From contig JASANG010001901.1 in NCBI GenBank assembly GCA_030248215.1, positions 30,101 through 94,100 on the forward strand: a stretch of DNA of 64,000 nucleotides, given 5' to 3'. The DNA comes from Enoplolaimus lenunculus (lineage: Eukaryota; Nematoda; Enoplea; Enoplida; Thoracostomopsidae). The notes below the pieces were generated by a model. That model was not told where the DNA came from, did not search any database, and was given only the letters and a program-made list of their open reading frames with translations. Below, piece after piece: positions 35,840-46,880 of this stretch. The translations under genes and the position numbers were made by a program. The first letter of the stretch is position 1. Every line of letters begins with the position of its first letter.

Positions 35840-36887
35840 CATAGTAAAAGCTTACAGTATTTTTACAATTTTCAATAGGGTTTATTGAATTTAATTTTTT
35901 ATCAGACTGTGACACTCGGATACGTTTTTGGCACCACAAACAAGACAGCCCCAGTGTGAATAATCACTCCCAAATGGTGATTTTTATTAGCAATGAATGT
36001 TTATATTACGTAAGTAAAACGAATCATTGTTGCTAACGAAAGTGAGTTCGATAGTAAAATTGACAGTGAAATTTAAAACACATATATGAAAGTACTCACA
36101 ATTTTGATTTTGGGGGCTCAAGTCAATGATATTTGTACTAGTAAAAGTGGCGCTGTACTCACTAAAAATAGGCTTAAAATTAACGAAAACTGTTGCCGAA
36201 TTATTAGTGTCGGTTTACTTACTATGGAGATTGGCAAAGTTTTACTTAATTTTAAGCAAACAAAATTTTTTAGCTTTACATTTACTTAATTAATCAGGCA
36301 ATGATAGCACTAGTTTCACTTATTTACATTATTTAAGCAAAGGCTTGCTCAATATTTAGTACACTTATACTTAAAAAAGTTAGTAAAATATAAGTAAAGT
36401 ATTTTGAATAGAGTGTTTTTATAGAGTACTTGTCTCGTTCCGTTGTTCGTCGCCGGGATTTGAATAACGATGTGAATAGTCAGGAATCGAATTACATTCA
36501 TTTTAACGCAGTCTGGAACGGAAAATTTTTTCAAAACGTAAATCGTAACAATTGTTTAATTTCCCCTAAATTATTGCCGTTTTGAAATTGCAATTAAAAA
36601 TTTTTGATATTATAAAATCGTGTATAATTTTAGACTAAAATTTTCTGTAGGCTGCAATTGAATTTAATACATGTAATGTAATTTAAAGTCGGTTTGCGAA
36701 CTGATTAACATTTTTTTTCTTGGTTTACAAACTGTTATTATGTAACTGCAATGCATTCCTGGCTACACAAACAAATAGGATTCAATTACCTGGAATTGAA
36801 TATTGTTTAAAATTATATTTTCAAACTGAATTTCGTTTACCACCGCTGTGTCACTCCATATTGTGAACCCTGCATAATTCAGATCTC

Positions 36888-36928
36888 AAACTTCTGAGTT
36901 AAAATCAATTCACTGGAGTTTACAGTGT
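36888..36928. repeat. Family B solo end
   Basis: CAATTCACTGGAGTTTACAGTG matches the family right end. Confidence 0.5.
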
Positions 36929-37521
36929 ACGACGCGGTGACACGAAAATTAATATCCCGCTAAAGTTTATACGTCTAGAATTATAACCAAAAACCAAAAT
37001 AATCTTAGTTCTACTTAAATTACTAATCTATTTCGTGTAAAATCAAACTGATTATACAGCGTGTAATATATTTTCAAAATATATTCGCATTTGTCAAAAT
37101 TTCAATTTTCAATCCGCCTCTCAAACGATTTGTCACGTACGACCAGTTCGCTTGAGAGAAAGAGAAATTTTTCACTCAAAAGCTTAATTTGAATATTAAG
37201 TTTATAATTTTTCGTATTTTTTTGCAATATTTTTTTGTTTTAAATAAATTTTGTCATTTTAACTGTAAACGAGTTCATGTGATCTTAGATGTTTTCACAC
37301 CTTTTTCATCATACAGTTATTGACAAAATTAGTTTTGGAGAATTTGAGTTGTTTAACTTTTCAACTATAACGTTTAGAAAAAGGTTACAAATGAACCTTT
37401 TACGCTCTTAGTGCCGTGGCGCTTGCTTTTCGTTCAGCCGTTGGTCCCATGGCACTACATGGAGCCGGTGAAACCGATCTATGCGTGTTAACAAAATATT
37501 GCACTTTTAGCACCATTTCTA

Positions 37522-37772
37522 CGCTGAAAATTCTAGTGAGTTGATTTTAACTCAGTATGAATCGAATCTATTCAGAAGCCTGAGTTCTGAATTTGGCGTT
37601 TCAAAGCTCAGAATATAGATTCCATTGAAATCATTCTGAGTTAATCAATCAACTGACCCGCAATTAAATCAGTTCAAAACGAGTTGACGTTTTATGTTGT
37701 TAACTCACAAATAACCAGAAATGGCGAAATCGCTCTCGAAGTTGATTAATCAACTCATCAGAGTTTACAGTG
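37522..37772. mobile_element. Family B inverted-repeat element
   Basis: CTAGTGAGTTGATTTTAACTC and CTCATCAGAGTTTACAGTG ends with CTGAGTT/AACTCAG steps; it ends about 160 bp before the antistasin-like start codon. Confidence 0.75.
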
Positions 37773-37931
37773 TAATTATCAGTTATTTTTTTAAAATTAG
37801 TGCAACAACAGAACCGTCAGCATTCGACACATTCGCTAAACATTTAAACAATTTTATTACTAAAACAATAAAATAGCTTTCCAAAATATTATTCATATTC
37901 GCTTAGTTTTGAAGTTTTCAAAAGACTTAAA

Positions 37932-40900
37932 ATGAACTTATTCATCTATTTTGGTGTCATTACTGTAATTGTTTCTTTACGACCGACTGAGACACTTTCA
38001 ATCCGGAAAACGCATCCTTCATATCGATGTCCGGAAGTCAATCGACGAGTCTGTCGCTCGCCGTGTATCATTGTCACTCATCTGACCGGATGTCAAGGCT
38101 GCGCGTGTCCGGCAGAATCAATAATTCCACCAATATTAGCTACGCCGCGGAAAAACTTTATTCAGCAACGTTTTCAAGAAACAAAATTTAGCAACGAAGA
38201 ACCGATTATAAAGAATGTTTCAACTGATCTTCAAACACAGATTCAGCTGCCACAGGCGACCAACGTCGGGGTTACCAAAATGCCGACTGGTGATAGTACA
38301 GAGAAAGTTGGCAAAATTGTTGCAACACAACAAACGCCGACAAGTGTCAAACCACACTCAGGTTAGCGTTTGTGAGTTGGCATAATTCATAAACTAAAAG
38401 TTGTGATTTGGTTTAAAAGAATCGTGCAAAAAATAAAACGCTATTTCAAACCCTTTTTGATCTTCAAACTACATCATTCAAAACGCTTTTAGTAAGCGGC
38501 GACAAAAAACAAATCGTTTTCGTAGCAGAACACTATTTATACACTGTAAATTCCATTGAGTTGATTAATCAATTCAGCTAGCGAGGTGGTTATTTCTGAA
38601 TTAATATCAGTAAACGTTAACTTACTCTGAGCTGAGTTGAATCTCACTCTGAGTTGAGTTGACTCTAAGTGAGTTGATTAATTAACTCAGAATTAATTGA
38701 AGCAACTCAAAATTCTGAGTTCTGATAGTCCTAACTCAGACTGAGCAATTTAAGTAATTCAACTCATTCTGAGTTAAAATCAACTCACTGAAATTTACAG
38801 TGTAGTTCGAGCAATAACTGAACGCTGTTTAGGGCTTACAAACTACTATTTTAGCATTAATATACTAATTATCAACGCTTTTTTAAAACGGGAAAAGCAT
38901 TTTTACTCGATTTCTAAATCAACTTAAGCTTTTGAACGATTAATATTCATAACGTCGGTGTTGTGTTTTGTGCCCCAAAATAGAATTAAATTACAGGTTT
39001 CACACAAAAAATATATTTAGCTTTTATGGGAAATTTTTTCACACAAAAAATATATTTAGCTTTTATGGGAAATTTGATATTTTATTTATTAAATTTTAAA
39101 TGTAAGAATATTGAAACTGCTGATTTTAAATCTAAAATATTTAACCAAAGGTTAAATAGTACGGGAAATATTCGAAACATAACTGTAAATGGGTATACTT
39201 TAAAAATGATAATTCTTTGCAAGTGGTGTGGTATTTAAATTTAGTATACACTGTAAAATTCAATGAGTTGATTTTAACTCAAAATGACTTGAATCCACTC
39301 AGATGTCTGAGCTCTGTATTAGGTATTTCAGAACTCAGAATTCTAAATTGAATTAACTCATGGTGATTTAATTAATTAACTCGCCCAAAATTAAACCAAC
39401 TCAGAGCGAGTTACTGTTTTTAACTCAGAAATATCAATAAATGATTCGAATTTGTTCTCAGAGTTGATTAAATCAACTAATCGGAATTTACAGTGTACGA
39501 AGATTAATAAGATGACCTGGAATAATTAGTGTTCTCATTAATTTAATTTTTTTCAGCTCAAATCCCGCGGCCATCAATCGCCCTTTGTCCTCGAGTAACC
39601 AAAGAAGTCTGCATACATCCATGTCTTATAGTAACAACATTGGGCGGATGCCAACGGTGTGCGTGTCGTACCAAAAACGCCAACAATTTGAACGAAGCAT
39701 CGAGTTCAACGACGACTCCACCGGAAACAGTTGAAATTTCAACTCAACCGACGTTGTTTGCTCGTCGTTTGTCGCCGCAAACTACTGTTTCAACTGGTCT
39801 TTTAAAATTGAAACGATTTCCTGTAAACATCGTTACAGGTTCACATAAATGTTATTTTTTGACTAAATTTAAAATTTTTGCCAATAACACCATTTAAGTT
39901 GAACAGTTAAATAAATATATATCTGCGAATTCAAAATCAGCAACACTGTAAATTTCAATGAGTCAACTCAGAGAGAGATTTAGTTATTTCTAATTATTGT
40001 TCAATTAATAACAGTAAATATTAACTCATTGTAAGCTGATTTAGTTCAGGGTGAGTTGACTAATATACTCAGAATAAGTCAAATGAAATCAGTATTCTGA
40101 GTTCTGAAAGATCTAAAACAGAGCTCACAGTTCTGAGTGGACTCAACTCATCCTAAGTTAAAATCAATTCACTGGAATTTACTGTGAACCCAAGCTTTAA
40201 ATTTCAAAAAAATTTCATAATTTCAAACAAATTTCATAATTTCAAACAAATTTCATAATTTCAAACAAATTTCATAATTTCAAACAAATTTCATAATTTC
40301 AAACAAATTTCATAATTTCAAACAAATTTCATAATTTCAAACAATTTCATAATTTCAAACAACTCTTAATTTCAAACAAACTTCATAATTTCAAACAAAC
40401 TTCATAATTTCAAACAAATTTCATAATACCAGATTAACCATTAATATCAGTTTCAATGATTTCCTCTTGACATTTTAGACGTTCCTACCAAAAAGAATTT
40501 AGAATGCTCTGAGCCACGATTTTGTCAAAATGGATGCGTTTCTGTAACTCGGCTTGATGGTACGTTAACATTCGTTCAATGGTACTGCAGCATTTTTGTT
40601 TAGCTTAAAGTTAACAGTTGCTTAAAGGGGGACGTACACAAGAGGACAAATAGATATATATCCCCTCTCCTAATTTTTGGAGAAATCGAAGCACTCTTAG
40701 CTATGATAACATGATGGATCTAAAAGGTCCTTAGTTTTGTCGCTAAACACGCCCACAGATTAAAAATATTGTTTATCTTTACATAATTGTCTAAGGTATT
40801 TTATTATTAATTTATAAATTTGGTAATATTTTGGCTTTTTTTACGGTTAATAATAATTATTATTACGAATGTAGTACATTTATAGGGTGTCAAACGTGCT

Positions 40901-41002
40901 TCTGCTCTGCTGCTACTACACCACAACTACGCATCGCTCAAGAATTCACAACACCTGAAGAATACTCGATCGAAGAAGAATTCCATGAAATAGCGTCACA
41001 AG

Positions 41003-41069
<67 letters not shown>

Positions 41070-41250
41070 GCAACAACAGCAACAACAACGATTGGAACCA
41101 ACTGACATTCAAATCGCTGAATCGAAGTTACTTTTGAAAACTGTTGACGAAATTGATTCTGAATCTTCCATTGAATATGACGATGATTTTAAGCATATCG
41201 ATGTTCAACCAGCGTTTGAAGTTAAATTAAAACAACGTCTCTATAAATGA
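37932..41250 (+). CDS. Secreted protein with three antistasin-like Cys motifs and polyQ, 4 exons, 385 aa
   Basis: Exons: 37932-38361, 39557-39838, 40479-40559, 40886-41250; all introns phase 1; 1158 nt. Residues 1-20 form a signal peptide. Three repeats follow: C33, C41, C45, C54, C57, C59; then C154-C180 with identical spacing (x7, x3, x8, x2, x1); then C247-C271 with x5, x3, x8, x2, x1. Each contains VT-x-L-x-GCQ-x-C-x-C. The C-x-x-C-x-C end after a Gly and the six-cysteine spacing resemble antistasin-type inhibitor cores; the assignment is inference, and no inhibitory residue can be named. The third motif is split by intron 3 between Asp264 and Gly265. Linkers are Thr/Pro/Ser-rich. The last exon has about 30 consecutive glutamines, mostly CAA (about 41003-41090), then an acidic segment. 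Introns 1 and 2 hold inverted-repeat elements. Confidence 0.82.
38541..38803. mobile_element. Family B inverted-repeat element, TA-flanked
   Basis: CACTGTAAATTCCATTGAG and CACTGAAATTTACAGTG inverted ends between TA dinucleotides, in intron 1 of the antistasin-like gene. Confidence 0.85.
39249..39496. mobile_element. Family B inverted-repeat element, TA-flanked
   Basis: CACTGTAAAATTCAATGAG and CTAATCGGAATTTACAGTG inverted ends; second copy in the same intron. Confidence 0.85.
39944..40186. mobile_element. Family B inverted-repeat element
   Basis: CACTGTAAATTTCAATGAG and CACTGGAATTTACTGTG inverted ends, in intron 2 of the antistasin-like gene. Confidence 0.8.
40200..40425 (+). repeat. Tandem array of a 19-bp unit, about 12 copies
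   Basis: The unit is ATAATTTCAAACAAATTTC, with two or three shorter variants. It ends about 50 bp before the third exon of the antistasin-like gene. Confidence 0.9.
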
Positions 41251-41272
41251 TCTTCATTGTGATTGCTTGTTT

Positions 41273-41464
41273 GGCCCAATGTTACTTTTTAGGGCCGTCC
41301 CGGTTTGTGTTGGGTCTGTAAAAGAGCAGGCATACATTCTAGATTACATTTTTTACTTAGGCTTAGGCTGCTTAGGCTTAGGCTTAGAAATACGCTTTTG
41401 TAACGCTTAGGCTTAGGCTTAGGAATACGTTTAAACTGTTACGGCTATAAAAGTAACATAGGCC
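41273..41464. mobile_element. Telomere-like family C element just past the antistasin-like stop codon
   Basis: GGCCCAATGTTACTTTTTAG and AAAAGTAACATAGGCC ends with TTAGGC-rich interior; flanks GCTTGTTT and GCTTTTTC agree at six of eight positions. It begins 23 bp after the TGA, so it is probably in the 3' UTR. Confidence 0.8.
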
Positions 41465-42237
41465 GCTTTTTCTTCTGTAAAGCTAAAAAGTATTGATTGT
41501 AATATTTTGAACAAAACACGTTTACAACTTATAGAGGCTGACATTTTGTTGCTAACTTTGAATTTTTAAATTCAAAAATAAAAATGTATAGTAAAATCAT
41601 TGTAAAAATTGCATTTATAGAATTCTAAATAAGTATTGTATTCATTACTTTATAAAATAATGAAATTTTTCAAAGTATTACGAATATTTGGTGTAAAGAA
41701 TTATAGAAGCTTATGTTACACTTTTAGAGTTGTCCCGCTTTTCGCGATACTGTACACGCCCGTAGCCAAGAGGTCGCGGGGTCTCTGCTACCTTGGAATA
41801 ATTTTGGCTGCCTTATACTTATTTTCAACCTTGCTTGTAAGTAATGGAAAAGGTTTGTACGCCCCTCCTGAACAAATGTTTATACTTCACTCTCTATTAA
41901 GATGATCTGGCTACGGGACTAAAACTTTAATATAGAATGTTTAGAGTTGAAACAGTTTTTTTGCATAGACGTAAGCTTGGAAATGTGCTTATGCTACTGC
42001 TTCGCCCATAACAGTATAACATTATCCCTAATAGGTGTGATTAATTTATAGTCGGTCGCTAAAAATGTCTAAAAATGAAAGTTTGAGTAAATTCCATTTT
42101 AGAAAACTGAAAAATATATTTTAGTTTTCTGGTATGTAACTACTACCGTTGAATTATGGATTATCTTCTGGTAATAATTTTATCAAAATTAAAAAAATAA
42201 TTTTGTGGCTTGAAAAAGGACAGTTCAACCCAAATCA

Positions 42238-42500
42238 TATGACAATGATTGATTCAATTTCATATAAAGATGTAATTTCAAGGTAAGATTCGATCCCCAG
42301 TCTCTCGAGTGGGACGTGTTTACGATGACCACTGAGCTATAGGAGCTTGACCCTCGAGCTCGAGGGGGCTCTCACGTCTTGTAGAGATTTTGCACTGCAC
42401 ATATATGTTAGAATTGTTAAACACAGTCATAGTGTCGTGTGTTGCTCACATATTACTTGTATTTAGATGTACATAGTATACTCTAAGACTTATAGCCACT
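42238..42500. repeat. Family D copy with tRNA-Gly-like box, ends decayed
   Basis: On the minus strand TATAGCTCAGTGGTCATCG, AACACGTCCCACTCGAGAG and GGGGATCGAATCTTACC are the A box, anticodon arm and B box. Confidence 0.6.
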
Positions 42501-44306
42501 AAGCCCGTTACGACCGACATTCCTGCAATTAAGCTAACAGATTTCTGCCTGAAACACAACATACCGCATTTGCTTACGAAAGCGCATTTTTGCAATTTGC
42601 GAAGCAGAAGTATTATTTAATTTAACTGCAATCTTTTGCACTGAAAAACTAAAAATGCAACAAAAATAATAAAACTCGTATAAAAGTATCGACGTTTGTA
42701 GTCGACGGTGTTTCAAGACAACAAGTGCGCTCTGAAATTGTCTCGAATTTACTAATAACCAACGTTTTTCGTTGTTTTCAGCCATATCGTTCCGTTTTTG
42801 GTGTATTTTTAGCGTAATTTGAGTTTAATTAAAGTAAAAATTTTTATGGCCCATTTTGATAGTTTGACTAAATTAAATTTACAATTTTTAAACGAGGTAC
42901 GCTATGAACACCCGGTTTGTATACTGGCTTTCAGTTAGCAATCGTTTTAAAAATATAACGCTATTTTAAACGCTTTTTGTAGTTTCAAGTAGCATCTTTC
43001 AAAACGTTTGTTTGTAAACAACCCGAGAAACGCTGGAATAAATCGCCACTGTAGTAAATCATTCTATTACGTACTAACAGGCCGCTTTTTAGTGTTTGTC
43101 ATAACCCTATTTTAACATTATCATTAACGATATTTTTCAAAAAACAAAAAGTGTTTTGTATTTTTGATAGAAATATTTATCCTAATTCTAATTTTCTCAC
43201 GTTAAACAAACCTGAAATATATCCTGCCGCCACACACAACACAATTCTTAGCCTTTATTTTAAGCTTTCTGCACATTTAATATTTATGCTTAAAATGAAC
43301 GCAAGTTTTTTTACTTTTTTTATTTGCAAGTCAAAATCTTGGACACTCAGTGAATTTCGGTAATTTTAGGGAAGTTTGATAATTTTTTAGCCAAAATAAA
43401 CTGGAATTTAAAATACCAGTAGTGTCAAGACCATGTATGGTTGACGTTGACAACAACTTATGGAAAAGATTAACAGTCACTTGTGAATAAACAAATTCGC
43501 CTCTGTGCACAAAGTAAATTGTCTTGCATTCATGAAATAATGTGTGAAATTTAAGACAATTGTTTTCTGATACAGACTCCAGACATATATGTCTCGATTT
43601 CAACACTTTTATTTCTTAAAATTTTTCAGAAATCGTGGTCTAAAATTTTTCACACTTAAATGTCTTGAATTTAAGGCTTTGTTAAAAAACATATATCTGA
43701 AATACAAGACAAGTATTTCTGAAATATACGACAGATATTTCTGAAATAAAACAAAGAGATTTGCCATGGAAACCGACTCCAACTTTGGGGGCTAAACCTC
43801 AACCCAATACCCTAATTCTACAACCTAAGATACGTCGAAGACGTAAACTTAGGTTGGGGGAACCTGAGCTCAACCAACTGGAAATTAATTTTTGAATAAA
43901 AGACAGCTATTTCTTGAAAGGAAGAAAATTATGTCTTAAATTGGTAATAGCAATTTCTTGAATATAAAACATTTATGTTTTAACTATTTAAGAAACAAAT
44001 TTTTGACCTGTTTAACGCTATTAATGTCTGAAATCAACTCATTTATGTCTTGAAACGTTACGAATCTTGAAATTTTAAGACAATCTATTTTGTGTGTGGC
44101 CAAATCAGAAATCTTCATAAAAATACAGTGAGCGTTAACAGTTTGAAATTTTACACGAGTTAACCCTACCTTATAGTGTTTTCTGTGGCAAAACGCTATT
44201 TTTAATTGTGAACGATGTATAACCATGCAAAGTACTAAAATTGCACTTGGCTTCTTTATACGATTATATATCGTGTCTCTTAAAGTAATTTTTTCTTCCA
44301 AGTTTT

Positions 44307-44492
44307 GGCCCATGTATAGAACAGGGCCGGAACCGTGGTTTACACATGTCTCTATGCGTAAGCCTAAGCCTAAGCGCAAGGATGAGATTATTCCTAAGCC
44401 TAAAGCTTAAGCAAAAAATTCAGTCTAAAGCTTAAACTGACTCTATTGCAGCCCCTCCGGAAAACTATACGGCCCTGTTCTATACATGGGCC
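44307..44492. mobile_element. Telomere-like family C element
   Basis: GGCCCATGTATAGAACAGGG and CCCTGTTCTATACATGGGCC are perfect or near-perfect inverted ends around CCTAAG-rich sequence. Confidence 0.85.
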
Positions 44493-45381
44493 CAATTTTG
44501 AGCAACCGCAGCGCCCGTGTTGATGAACTAGTATCAGTATATGTATAATCTATACTATTTAAACGCCGAAATAATTTCCATTTAAAATTTCGCAACAAAT
44601 TAAACTGCTAAAAATATAAAATCTTTAATTAGGCAAATAATTCGTTTACTTAATTCTCAATCTTATTTTCATTTATTTTTTTTGTTGTTGTCGAATAGCA
44701 AATAGGTCAAGAGAGTCTTGTATCACAACATTTTTCAAAATCGATAACATAGTTTACGTACTACAAATTCGACGTTATAGTTTATTTTGTGTCTAAAGCA
44801 AAATTCCTGCCACTACTAAGATTTGCTGTGTGTGACTCGTGAAGTATGTACTTATAGAAAACTTTTTCTACTAAAATGAAGTTTTTAAGTTCTACAATAG
44901 TAATAAATATACTATTTTTTCCGCTGCGTTCAAAACAGAAGGAAAAAAAAACCAACGAAACCTTCATTGTCGAGTGACTGTTTTGGTGTCTACCGGTGCA
45001 TTGATTGATTGTTCACGGCAGAATGAGCAAATTAAAAAATTTTGCGCACAAAATTTTTAACAAAATCAGCCACAAAATGCTTGACTTTAGTAGCGTTTTT
45101 TATGACGCAACATAACGCAAGTTTGCTGTTTTTTTGTTCGATTTGTGTCATAAATGACTCAAATGATAAGAATTTGTTCATGGACAACTTTTCGGTTTAA
45201 AGATGGTCGTCTGACAACTCTGGTAAGTTTTATACCATAAGCATAATCCTAAGACTAAACCCAAAGTCAATAGTCAAAGCGCAGTAATTCGTAACAAATT
45301 GTTGCGTTGACAAAATTTCGCATCGCAAATTGTCACTGTCCGCGAGTTTATCGGACAACGAATTGTCGTGATACCAATGAT

Positions 45382-45559
45382 GGCTAATGTTACTTTTATG
45401 GCCGTAACAGTAGATTAAGCGTATTCCTTAGTCTAAGCCTAAGCATAAGCGTTGCAAAAGGGTATTCTTAAGCCTAAGCAAAAAATGTAGTCTAGAATGC
45501 AAGTCTTCCCATTTACAGACCCACCAGAAACCGGGACAGCCATAAAAGTAACATTTGCC
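45382..45559. mobile_element. Telomere-like family C element
   Basis: GGCTAATGTTACTTTTATGG and CCATAAAAGTAACATTTGCC inverted ends around CCTAAGC-rich sequence. Confidence 0.8.
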
Positions 45560-46639
45560 CCAATCACTATACATGTGAGTTAGATATATTTCCATTCTAT
45601 CATGAAGCTATTATTGAACAAATATTAAGGTTTAGTTTAAACTGTGTCAATTTCAACTGAAAAAATATTGTAAAATATATTTTTTAAAAGTATCTTAATA
45701 ATTAGCTCACATTGTAATTTATATAACCATGAAATTACTCGATATAACAACATAACGGGTAAAATAATTAAAATATATCATGAAATTTGAGCCAATTATT
45801 ATAAACAGGTCGTGATGCACGCTGGGTGTTCATCTTTGTTGAGCATCATTTAAAATAATACATTTTTATTTTAAGTAATTTTTAGTTCACATTTTAATGT
45901 TTTTAAATATCGCCATTTTAATGATGTTTTGCGAGAAATTGTAAATTGCGGAATTTGCAATTTCCCACAAGACATCATCACGCTTGTATTTATAAAATAG
46001 TGTTTTTTAAAATTTTTTGTAACACAAACTGATTTTATTTGATGCTGGGCCAGTATCCAAACGTAGGAATGGTGGAAGTCGATCATCTAAAATTTTTAGT
46101 TCCTAAGAAAACATTTAGTCCGCTTGTTATTAAACACGCGGTGTAAACGGATAGATAAAAATAACAGAACCAGAAACGGAAATCGGATAATGAAGTATGA
46201 AAGTTTCAAAAATGTTGTGTTTTCTGCCAACGCAACTAAGGCTTTTAAAATTAACTGGGATTTTTAAAAATTTAAAAAGCAAATAGCAGACGTGTCGAAA
46301 GTTTTAAAATATACATAAATTTAGTCATTTTTATTTCATATCGAACAATTGCTTTGTAGTGAAAAATTGCGAGATATTTACATGATTTCTAACTAAGTTT
46401 GAATATAAAAACAACCGAATTTCCGGTATTTCTATATCGGAAATGGAAACGGACAAATAAGAGTTTTAGCAAACACGATTAGCTCTCTTAGTCGCAATGA
46501 ATCAACTTCGTATTCTCAAATTGCTAAAGTAGGATATATTTTAGTTTATATAAATTCTTTACTTAAACAACAAAAACTAAATTTTAACAGTTACCTGTGT
46601 CAATTAAACCACCAAACATTTTAATATGAAAAATTTATC

Positions 46640-46870
46640 TTAACCCTTTATCACATGAATATTTTCTATTTCATCTGAGACCTACTTTTATACTTAGGAT
46701 TCGAACTCCAGTGACTGGAGTGGGAGGCGTTTACCATCAGCACTCAGCTAGTAATAATTTAGTACTATGTATACGAGTTGCAGTTGTTAAACAATTTGTG
46801 ATATATATTATTTAAAGTATATACACTGCGCTTAGTTGCCCATAGTCAACTCTACGTGAGAAGGGGTTAA
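46640..46870. mobile_element. Family D element directly upstream of the class C receptor start
   Basis: TTAACCCTTTATCACATGAA and GTGAGAAGGGGTTAA ends bounded by TTAA. The tRNA-like part reads on the minus strand (GGAGTTCGAATCCTAAG region). The right end is 10 bp before the receptor ATG at 46881. Confidence 0.8.
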
Positions 46871-46880
46871 AATAGTAAAT

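Larger units (their letters stand above)
30852..37931. other. Gene-free interval between SOD-like and antistasin-like genes
   Basis: No convincing exons were found. It holds family A, C, F, G and I elements listed separately. Short open frames here lack splice context or overlap repeats. Confidence 0.55.
41465..46880. other. Gene-free interval upstream of the class C receptor
   Basis: No convincing exon. It includes family C and D elements listed separately, a family C remnant at about 41940-42020, and AT-rich unique sequence. Confidence 0.5.

Noticed and set aside
42534-42785. 83-residue minus-strand frame starting MAENNEKRW
   Set aside because: Plausible-looking start but no partner exon, motif or context.
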